Part shown: positions 1 to 4,621 of the stretch, one piece after another
How the letters are laid out: each line of letters begins with the position of its first letter
How positions within the stretch are numbered: the stretch's first letter is position 1
Made by a program: the position numbers and the translations under genes
From: an uncultured Terriglobales bacterium
Lineage (GTDB): Bacteria; Acidobacteriota; Terriglobia; Terriglobales; Acidobacteriaceae
Length of the DNA stretch: 8,450 nucleotides
Direction of reading: 5' to 3'
Assembly (NCBI GenBank): GCA_955652845.1
Contig: CATPBY010000324.1
Location: forward strand, 1 to 8,450
Notes under the pieces: model-generated
The model's input: the letters and a program-made list of their open reading frames with translations, nothing else
Database searches by the model: none
What the model was told of the DNA's origin: nothing

Positions 1-677
1 CCGGCCTTCTGCAGGACGTTGGTCACTTTCAGATCCGTCAGATATTTCGCCTGCTTGTAACCAATCTTGGTGGGAATATTTAATCGCAAAGGCGCTCCGT
101 GCTCGCGCGTCAGCGGCTGGTGATACATCTCATAGCAGAGCAAGGTCTGGGGATGCAGCGCGGTTGCCATGTCGAGCGATTCATAGTAATCGTCCGCGCA
201 TTCAACGTAGACAAACTTCGCCATAGTGTTGGCGCCAATCGCCTGCAAAAAGTCAGACAGGCGCGCCCCGCCAAAGCTGCCGATCACATCCCAGCCTTCC
301 ACGCAAACGTGACGGGTATTATGCCCAAATTTCGGCAAGGCCTGAATTTGCGCAAGCTTATAGTCGCCCGGTTTTTGTACTGCGCCGCTTACGGTGAGCG
401 ACCACTTATCGAAATCCACCCCAGGGTCGTCGACATCGTAGTCATTGATGTAAAACTTCTCGATCGGCATTACCTCCGAATCAGCATACGTTGGCGCCAA
501 ATGTCCCTTTCGGAATAACCGGGATGAGGCCCAATCGCTGAATCCGAGCCCGGCTTTGAGCAGCGGCTTCTGCATGCTTGGAATAGCGAAGGCTCCCAGC
601 GCCAGGACGGGAGTCAGTTTCAAAAGCTCGCGCCGGCTGATTTGTCTAAATTTGCGCTGGTTGATACGTGGCTTCAT
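1..677 (-). CDS. Molybdopterin-dependent oxidoreductase (sulfite oxidase/MsrP fold), Tat-exported, C-terminus cut by window edge
   Basis: Reading the minus strand from the ATG at 677-675 gives 225 residues with no stop before the window edge, so the 3' end is missing. Seen: a twin-arginine signal S14-R-R-E-L-L-K followed by a hydrophobic stretch (about 21-33), which implies export folded with cofactor to the periplasm. The core motif R122-H-V-C-V-E-G-W places Cys125 as the expected molybdenum ligand of the sulfite-oxidase/YedY(MsrP) fold. G194-A-P-L-R-L matches the family's conserved cofactor-binding turn. A GGGGAG Shine-Dalgarno lies about 6 nt before the ATG. Known: this family carries a single molybdopterin and oxidises or reduces sulfur-type substrates, often with a membrane cytochrome b partner. 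Inference: given the family's usual length, little of the C-terminus is missing, and any cytochrome partner would lie to the left. The substrate cannot be read from sequence; the msrP symbol is not assigned because no msrQ partner is visible. Confidence 0.9.
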   Translation of the reverse strand, partial: MKPRINQRKFRQISRRELLKLTPVLALGAFAIPSMQKPLLKAGLGFSDWASSRLFRKGHLAPTYADSEVMPIEKFYINDYDVDDPGVDFDKWSLTVSGAVQKPGDYKLAQIQALPKFGHNTRHVCVEGWDVIGSFGGARLSDFLQAIGANTMAKFVYVECADDYYESLDMATALHPQTLLCYEMYHQPLTREHGAPLRLNIPTKIGYKQAKYLTDLKVTNVLQKA

Positions 678-940
678 CCGCTGCTCCCCATCACTTCACA
701 GAATATGTACGGCTGGCCCTCGTTATGGGATGTGTGAGGTGAAGAAAAGTTACCACCAATACACCTTGAGGTGAAGCGGGAACTAACCACCGCTCAGATA
801 CTTGGAGTTCGAGGCTGACCCGCCATCCCGCCCCGCCCCTTTTTTCCCTGAAGCCGCATCTAACTAGGTAATTGAAGCAGACCACAATCGCGGTGATGCT
901 GTGTGAACGATTGGTGACCTGCTGCGGATCGGAGGGTGTT
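678..940. promoter_or_regulatory. Divergent intergenic region with repeated TGAGGTGAAG
   Basis: This 263-base gap separates the leftward molybdoenzyme gene from the rightward 39-residue gene, so it must contain the promoters for both unless they are read from farther away. Seen: the 10-mer TGAGGTGAAG occurs twice in direct orientation at 735-744 and 767-776, 32 bp apart (about three helical turns). An inverted partial copy (GTGAAG on the minus strand) lies at 692-697. Such spacing is compatible with dimer or tandem binding of a regulator, but none is identified. No convincing -35/-10 pair could be picked on either strand. Confidence 0.3.
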
Positions 941-1060
941 ATGGCCAAGGTGATTGAGTTCTATATTCCATCCAGGTTTCACAAGCGAGTGAGGTGGATT
1001 CCTACAGAACTGCGGGGGAAGGTCATCGCGTTCCCGGCTGAGATAAAGAAATCGGCCTGA
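941..1060 (+). CDS. 39-residue basic protein with duplicated KVI-F motif, function unknown
   Basis: ATG at 941 is preceded by a perfect GGAGG (931-935) at 5-nt spacing, which favours this start over an in-frame upstream ATG at 872 that lacks one. The product is 39 residues, ends in TGA and is followed 27 nt later by a strong intrinsic terminator, so it looks like a complete single-gene transcription unit. Seen: an internal repeat, K3-V-I-E-F-Y-I-P and K27-V-I-A-F-P, offset by 24 residues, separated by a basic/aromatic stretch and a WIP motif, with a KKSA end. There is no signal peptide, membrane segment or Cys/His cluster. I have an unverified recollection that very short proteins of this KVIEF type recur in Acidobacteriota genomes. 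Function is unknown; a small regulator or nucleic-acid-binding peptide is possible given the net positive charge, but nothing proves it. Confidence 0.75.
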   Translation: MAKVIEFYIPSRFHKRVRWIPTELRGKVIAFPAEIKKSA

Positions 1061-1087
1061 GGCAAGACGGTGGATTGATGTATTCAT

Positions 1088-1116
1088 AACGCTCGGACAA
1101 CTGTCCGAGCGTTTTT
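1088..1116 (+). terminator. Rho-independent terminator after the 39-residue gene
   Basis: An 11-bp perfect stem (1088-1098 with 1103-1113), a 4-nt loop AACT and a run of five T (1112-1116) follow the stop codon at 1060. The T run is on the plus strand only, so it terminates rightward transcription. It separates the small gene from the TonB-family gene downstream. Confidence 0.9.
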
Positions 1117-1314
1117 GTCTGTCCTCATCTGTGATTCTTTGCGCAGCGGAGTCCGAGTATGCCAAAGGGGATTCCTACTGCTTCCGGAAGTTACTTTAGT
1201 ACCCCTTTTTGGTACCATCCGGCGAAAATATCTGGTTTTACTAGCATCGGCCCGAGTTTTTAGGCATACTATGCGGGCAAGCCCGCTTCTCCCCCCGGCC
1301 AAGAGGTTGGAATC
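1117..1314 (+). promoter_or_regulatory. Leader/promoter region of the TonB-family gene with two palindromic elements
   Basis: About 200 bases lie between the upstream terminator and the TonB-family ATG, so this gene must have its own promoter here. Seen: a perfect 10-bp palindrome CTTCCGGAAG at 1181-1190, then an inverted repeat GTACC (1199-1203) / GGTAC (1211-1215) around CCTTTTT, with the second arm being part of the palindrome GGTACC (1211-1216). A weak -10-like TACTAT is at 1267-1272 but has no matching -35. The palindromes could be operator sites; no specific regulator is implied. Confidence 0.35.
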
Positions 1315-2115
1315 ATGCCCATACTGGAGCAGCACGAGCTGCAGGAAGTCAGCGATCTTCCGGCTGACGCCGGTTTTGAACAAAAACAGCGCCGTCAGAT
1401 GTTTATCGCGCTGGGCCTTCTGATGGTAGCCTTGATCGCGGTTTTCCTTAAAGATCGGGTATTCTGGCAACAATTCCTTTTCTCCCCTACCACTGCAGGT
1501 ACTACGGAACCTGAACCCATCGAGCAGAGCGCAGATGACGTCTCGCAACCTGGGACGCATCCTCACAGCGGATCCCTTGCCGCCCCGCAAGCAAAGCCCA
1601 AGGCACGCACAGCAGCTGTGGTTCCCGCTCCCGAAACCACTTTGGCGCCGGTGATCACCAATCGCGCCGTCCTCCCGCCGCTCGAGGTCGAAGTGGTCGC
1701 GGGTGATGAGCATCGAACGATAATGCCTGGTAACACCTCGGTGAAAGTGGATCTTCAGCCTCGTACCCCTGCGTCTTCCGCCTCCGCCGTTCCTTCTGTC
1801 TCCGGCGGTGTGGCGAATGCCACAGCTCAAGTCCATCTGTCCCCAGGAGCCGCGCAAGTGGTTTCACGCCCAGTCGATCCAACCTATCCGCTGCTGGCCA
1901 AGCAAATGAAGGTACAAGGGTCGGTGGTGCTGCAAGCTCTGATAGGAAAGGATGGAAACATCCAGGAACTTAGGGTAGTAAGCGGGCCGACGATTCTTTC
2001 CGCTGCGGCGCGCGAAGCGGTGAAGCAGTGGCGCTTCAAGCCTTACTTTCAGTCCGGACAAGCGGTCGACACCGAAGCCCGCATTACGGTGAATTTCACG
2101 ATCTCAACGCAATGA
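1315..2115 (+). CDS. TonB-family protein (energy transducer-like)
   Basis: The product is 266 residues. Order of parts: a short cytoplasmic N-terminus, one hydrophobic membrane segment at about 29-45, a long Pro/Ala/Ser-rich periplasmic linker (about 50-180), and a C-terminal TonB domain (about 183-264). The latter shows the family pattern YP-x-x-A...V-x-G-x-V, then DG-x-I, SG, AA-x-x-AV and the hallmark QWRFKP near 238-243. Known: TonB spans the periplasm and transmits proton-motive energy from ExbB/ExbD to outer-membrane receptors through this C-terminal domain. No exbB, exbD or receptor gene is adjacent, so this is an orphan TonB-like gene, and its receptor cannot be named. The ATG at 1315 follows a modest AGAGG about 9 nt upstream and gives the expected short N-terminus before the anchor. 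No good intrinsic terminator follows. Confidence 0.9.
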   Translation: MPILEQHELQEVSDLPADAGFEQKQRRQMFIALGLLMVALIAVFLKDRVFWQQFLFSPTTAGTTEPEPIEQSADDVSQPGTHPHSGSLAAPQAKPKARTAAVVPAPETTLAPVITNRAVLPPLEVEVVAGDEHRTIMPGNTSVKVDLQPRTPASSASAVPSVSGGVANATAQVHLSPGAAQVVSRPVDPTYPLLAKQMKVQGSVVLQALIGKDGNIQELRVVSGPTILSAAAREAVKQWRFKPYFQSGQAVDTEARITVNFTISTQ

Positions 2116-2358
2116 ATTGTTACAGTGTCAGCGGATTTTGTGGTGGATGATGAAACTGAGTTTCGTGGCGAGCTTTGTGAATTGATTTTTTCCTTACGGA
2201 TTTCCCTTCCGGCTTTTCTTCCCGGCTTTTCTTCCAATGCACGCCGTGATTCTTGAAGGTCGCAACCAGCAAACAGAATGTCGGGCGGACAATGCCGAGT
2301 CTCGCGTGCCGGGGCGGCGGATGGATTGATGTGCGCCGTTCGCAAGTGGAAACTGGAT
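2116..2358. other. Intergenic stretch without a supported gene
   Basis: Nothing with coding character was recognised between the TonB-family stop and the T run of the candidate RNA. It contains a small hairpin GAAAC-TGA-GTTTC (2152-2164), a T6 run near 2186-2191 and a 13-bp tandem duplication. Open frames crossing it on either strand lack family resemblance and overlap the structured RNA candidate. Confidence 0.5.
2209..2234. repeat. 13-bp tandem duplication (CCGGCTTTTCTTC x2)
   Basis: The unit CCGGCTTTTCTTC occurs perfectly twice in tandem at 2209-2221 and 2222-2234 within a pyrimidine-rich run. It probably arose by replication slippage; no function is implied. Confidence 0.85.
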
Positions 2359-2420
2359 AAAAAAAGGCCCGTAAAAATTAACAGGCGTCCCGACTCTTTC
2401 GAGTCATTGGACGCCCGGGC
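2359..2420 (-). terminator. Intrinsic-terminator-like end of the minus-strand RNA
   Basis: On the minus strand, the GCCCG/CGGGC base helix (2420-2416 with 2371-2367) encloses the GAAA-capped hairpin and is followed by T7 (2365-2359). The 12-nt AU-rich asymmetric bulge between the inner hairpin and the basal helix makes it less canonical than the terminator at 1088-1116. Confidence 0.5.
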
Positions 2421-2492
2421 AGCCCTCCCCCAGAACTGCTCGCCCACGAAACTAAATCCTGCTTCAGTTTGTGGGAATAGCACTTCCGTGCC
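2359..2492 (-). ncRNA. Candidate free-standing structured small RNA, family not recognised
   Basis: Read on the minus strand this region folds into consecutive hairpins. A: GCAC-GGAA-GTGC (2491-2480), a GNRA tetraloop. B: CCCAC+AAACT paired with AGTTT+GTGGG (2475-2443), one bulged base, 12-nt loop. C: GCAG/CTGC (2439-2419). D: GGCGTCC/GGACGCC (2415-2384) enclosing GACTC-GAAA-GAGTC, a second GNRA loop. A basal helix pairs 2416-2420 with 2367-2371 around D, followed by one C and seven T (2365-2359), like an intrinsic terminator. The tetraloops are GNRA only in the minus-strand sense, and only the minus strand has the T run, which fixes the orientation. Downstream on that strand is only the opposite-strand TonB-family gene, so it is not an obvious riboswitch leader. 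The 5' end is uncertain (2492 to about 2515). It could be a 6S-like RNA or an acidobacterial motif RNA such as Acido-1; I could not match either by eye. Confidence 0.55.
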
Positions 2493-2513
2493 AGAAATAA
2501 CCCACCAAGGTGC

Positions 2514-2541
2514 CATCTAGCATCTAGCATCTAGCATCTAG
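2514..2541. repeat. 7-bp tandem repeat CATCTAG x4
   Basis: Four perfect copies of CATCTAG at 2514-2520, 2521-2527, 2528-2534 and 2535-2541, with two further bases of a fifth. Because CTAG is its own reverse complement and 7 is not a multiple of 3, the array puts a TAG stop in all three frames on both strands. It sits just upstream (minus-strand sense) of the structured RNA candidate. Confidence 0.95.
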
Positions 2542-2563
2542 CAGGCCCGCTCTAACCTCGCCG

Positions 2564-2580
2564 TTGGCACGGCCCTGGCG
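2564..2580 (+). promoter_or_regulatory. Sigma-54-like -24/-12 promoter candidate
   Basis: TTGGCACG followed by GCCCTGGCG matches the RpoN consensus (TGGCACG, four bases, TTGC) at every fixed position but one, plus the weakly conserved last base. The essential GG (2566-2567) and GC (2578-2579) are exactly 10 bases apart. It points toward the phosphorelay operon but lies about 400 bases before its start codon. It also coincides with a hairpin GGCACG/CGTGCC (2566-2584), so chance is possible. Confidence 0.3.
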
Positions 2581-2768
2581 TGCCCTTGTCCCGGCAGGCG
2601 AGACCTACCGGAAGTCATCCACGGTCCTCGGCACAACCTGTGCACGTCTTTCGGGGGCAGTTCCAGATGACCTGGCTTGAGTCGACGAAAGGCCACTCCC
2701 CTTCGTTCGCGTCAGAAAATGTCAGAGCTAAGCTAACTACTGTCAATTGAGCGACGCCGGCCCTCGCT

Positions 2769-2782
2769 CGGACTAAAGCCCG
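2769..2782. repeat. REP-like imperfect palindrome
   Basis: CGGACTAAAGCCCG is a short inverted repeat with one mismatch around CTAAAG, inside GC-rich intergenic DNA. It resembles dispersed GCTAAAGC-type palindromes that I believe occur in acidobacterial genomes. Only one copy is in the window, so repetitiveness is not shown. Confidence 0.25.
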
Positions 2783-2973
2783 CCACCGTGCCGCCGATTT
2801 TACATACACATGCTTAAACCACATTGGCTTCCGGCCGGCCAGGGCTTTGCAATTGTTGGGCGCGAAGTACTGGCAGGTTTCGGGCGCATCGGCTCCTCAC
2901 CGGCAAGCGCTCTCGTTCCAATCAATCAGACTTCCGCAAACGTCGGCGCGGGAGCGCCGCTTGGGCAATAGCA

Positions 2974-2979
2974 AGAGGA
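2974..2979 (+). promoter_or_regulatory. Ribosome binding site deciding the first kinase start
   Basis: AGAGGA lies 9 bases before the ATG at 2989 and is the reason for preferring that start over the upstream in-frame ATG at 2824. Confidence 0.6.
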
Positions 2980-2988
2980 AGAGAAGCG

Positions 2989-4197
2989 ATGAGCAGCGCC
3001 GCAACCTGTATAGCGCGAGAGCCGGACAAAACCCCTCCAGGCAAGGCCAAGCTGCAACTACTGCTGGTGGAAGACAACGCCGCCGATGCAGATCTGATGC
3101 TGCACGCACTGCAGGAGCACGGCTTTGAAGTCGCTACCACGGTGGTGCAGACTGCGAGCGAGTTCCATAAGCGAATCCGTGAAGAATTTCCTGATATTGT
3201 CCTGGCCGACTACAACCTGGGCGCGTGGCGAGGCACGGAAGCCCTCGAAATACTGCACCGCGAAGGTCTTGACATCCCCGTAATCATGGTGACCGGTGGT
3301 CTGGGCGCGGTTACGGCGGTGGAATGCATCAAGCAGGGCGCCACCGATTTCGTTCTCAAGGATTCTCTGGCCCGCCTCCCAGAATCAGTGCGCCGGGCCC
3401 TGCGGGAAAAACGGCTGCGGGAAAAACGGCGGCAGGCGGAAGAGTATGTGGCCAAAAAAATTCAGGAGCTGGCCCGCTCCAATGCGGAACTGGAACAGTT
3501 CGCCTACGTGGCCTCGCACGATCTGCAGGAGCCGCTGCGCATGGTGGCGGCCTATACCCAGCTGCTTTCCGATCGTTATAGCGGCAAGCTCGACGAGCAG
3601 GCGGATAAATACATCCGTTACGCCGTCGAAGGCGCCACCCGCATGCAGACTCTGGTGCAGGATCTGCTGGAGTTTTCCCGCGCCGGAAGCCAGAAGAATG
3701 GCGTCTCCCCAACCGACTGCAATGCTGCAGTCGAGCAGGCGCTGGTCAACCTGCATGCTGCGGTCGCCGAAAGCGGCGCGACCGTGAAACGCAGCCCGCT
3801 GCCGGTGGTTACGGCCAACTTTTCCCAACTGGTGCAGATTTTCCAGAACATTATTGGAAACGCTCTGAAATTTCACGGTCCCGACGCTCCCCTGATTCGA
3901 ATTGGCGCGGAAAAAAAGGCGGCGGAGTGGGTTTTTTCTATCACCGACAACGGCATTGGCATGGCACCCGACGACCGGCGGTCGATTTTCGACGTGTTCA
4001 AGCGACTGCACACCCGCACGGAATATCCCGGCAACGGAATCGGGTTGTCGATCTGCAAAAAGATTATCGAGCTGCATGGCGGCAAGATCTGGGTGGCGTC
4101 ACAGCCCGATCGCGGATCCACTTTTAAATTCACTTTACCGGTAAACGAACAGAAGCCCGTGAAAAGAAAAAGAACCAATGATGAGGAGAATTCCTGA
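2989..4197 (+). CDS. Receiver-domain histidine kinase (REC-HisKA-HATPase), cytosolic
   Basis: 402 residues from the ATG at 2989. Order: receiver domain at about 21-140 (acidic E28-D29, phosphoacceptor D74 in LADYNL, T102, K124 in LKDS), a charged, probably coiled-coil linker (139-170), a HisKA dimerisation helix with the phosphorylatable H177 in FAYVASHDLQEPLR, then a HATPase domain with N box (N287, N291), G1 box D320-N-G-I-G, F box and G2 box G348-N-G-I-G. All catalytic residues are present, so it should bind ATP and autophosphorylate. The SHDLQEPLR type of H box is that of phytochrome-like kinases, but no GAF, PAS or PHY sensor and no membrane segment exist. Input probably comes through phosphorylation of its own receiver. 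It is the first gene of the operon; its last 20 bases overlap the next gene. Alternative: the longer 457-residue reading, which I consider unlikely. Confidence 0.92.
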   Translation: MSSAATCIAREPDKTPPGKAKLQLLLVEDNAADADLMLHALQEHGFEVATTVVQTASEFHKRIREEFPDIVLADYNLGAWRGTEALEILHREGLDIPVIMVTGGLGAVTAVECIKQGATDFVLKDSLARLPESVRRALREKRLREKRRQAEEYVAKKIQELARSNAELEQFAYVASHDLQEPLRMVAAYTQLLSDRYSGKLDEQADKYIRYAVEGATRMQTLVQDLLEFSRAGSQKNGVSPTDCNAAVEQALVNLHAAVAESGATVKRSPLPVVTANFSQLVQIFQNIIGNALKFHGPDAPLIRIGAEKKAAEWVFSITDNGIGMAPDDRRSIFDVFKRLHTRTEYPGNGIGLSICKKIIELHGGKIWVASQPDRGSTFKFTLPVNEQKPVKRKRTNDEENS

Positions 4198-4621
4198 AGT
4201 GTTACTGGTGGATGATAATCCAGCAGACATCGACTTGATCCGTGAAGTGCTGGCGCGGAACCGCTGCTCGAGCGATGTTCACGAGGTAATCGATGGAGTG
4301 GAGGCCATGGCATTTCTGCATCGCCAGGGCAGGTACAGCGATGAGTCCCTTCCCGACCTGGTGGTGCTCGACCTGAATCTGCCGCGCAAGGACGGCCGGG
4401 CGGTATTGGCTGAGATCAAAGCCGATCCCCGGTTGCGGCTGGTGCCCATCGTGATCTTCAGCACCTCGGAAGCCGAACAGGACATTCTGGGCAGCTACGA
4501 GCTGGGCGCCAGCAGCTATGTCAACAAACCCGGCAACCTGCAGGAATTCGTGCTTGCGGTCACTTCCATTGGCGAGTTCTGGTGTTGCAGCACGCGCTTC
4601 GCGCGTGAGGAGAGGCAATGA
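4178..4621 (+). CDS. Single-domain response regulator, Rcp1-like
   Basis: A 147-residue stand-alone receiver: D12-D13, phosphoacceptor D65 in VLDLNLP, S95-T96 and K117-P118. The insert around GRYSDESLPD before the Asp strand is typical of Rcp1-type regulators paired with phytochrome-like kinases, which fits the neighbour's H box. There is no DNA-binding or enzymatic output, so it likely shuttles phosphoryl groups or acts by protein contact. The start is ambiguous: ATG 4178, ATG 4181, or GTG 4199 with GAGGAG ahead and only one base after the upstream stop. The first two overlap the kinase gene and imply translational coupling. The stop overlaps the next start as ATGA. The C-terminal tail after the last helix (CCSTRFAREERQ) is unlike the usual end of the family and is encoded by a hairpin-forming stretch. 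Confidence 0.88.
   Translation: MMRRIPEVLLVDDNPADIDLIREVLARNRCSSDVHEVIDGVEAMAFLHRQGRYSDESLPDLVVLDLNLPRKDGRAVLAEIKADPRLRLVPIVIFSTSEAEQDILGSYELGASSYVNKPGNLQEFVLAVTSIGEFWCCSTRFAREERQ
4591..4607 (+). promoter_or_regulatory. Intra-operon hairpin abutting the second kinase's ribosome binding site
   Basis: CACGCGC-TTC-GCGCGTG is a perfect 7-bp inverted repeat at the end of the single-domain regulator gene. Its last base is also the first base of the GAGGAG motif (4607-4612) five bases ahead of the kinase ATG at 4618. It could tune initiation or mRNA stability; this is inference from position alone. Confidence 0.4.

Larger units (their letters stand above)
2542..2988. other. Intergenic/leader region before the phosphorelay operon
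   Basis: About 450 bases with no supported gene. The frame of the first kinase stays open upstream to an ATG at 2824, but that segment (rich in Arg and Ser) looks like non-coding read-through and has no domain. The region contains the sigma-54-like site (2564-2580), a REP-like palindrome (2769-2782) and the palindrome CCGGCCGGCC (2831-2840). The operon promoter should lie here. Confidence 0.5.

Noticed and set aside
872..940. Upstream in-frame start for the 39-residue protein
   Set aside because: It would add 23 residues without a ribosome site, while the ATG at 941 has a perfect GGAGG at 5-nt spacing.
1084..1857. 257-codon minus-strand open frame over the start of the TonB-family gene
   Set aside because: It overlaps the terminator and the TonB-family coding region in antisense, is rich in Arg/Gly with no recognisable domain, and is a shadow of the real gene.
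2478..2494. Second sigma-54-like match (CTGGCACGGAAGTGC) on the minus strand
   Set aside because: GG-to-GC spacing is 9 instead of the required 10, and transcription from it would start inside hairpin B; the hairpin with a GNRA loop is the better explanation.
2049..2516. 155-codon minus-strand open frame through the structured RNA candidate
   Set aside because: No domain resemblance, no convincing ribosome site, low-complexity end overlapping the TonB-family gene; the hairpins and T run explain the region better.
2278..2520. 80-codon plus-strand open frame
   Set aside because: It runs antisense through all the hairpins, has no ribosome site and no family features, and ends only at the TAG-containing repeat.
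2514..2541. CRISPR-like array
   Set aside because: The 7-bp units are directly adjacent with no spacers; it is a simple tandem repeat.
2824..2988. Upstream extension of the first kinase to an ATG at 2824
   Set aside because: The extra 55 residues have no domain character; the ATG at 2989 has a ribosome site and places the receiver at the usual distance from the N-terminus.
2116..2988. Insertion sequence or mobile-element remnant
   Set aside because: No transposase fragment, no terminal inverted repeats and no target duplication were found around the gene-free stretch.
3385..4077. 230-codon minus-strand open frame inside the first kinase
   Set aside because: Mirror of the kinase coding frame, where every catalytic box is intact on the plus strand.
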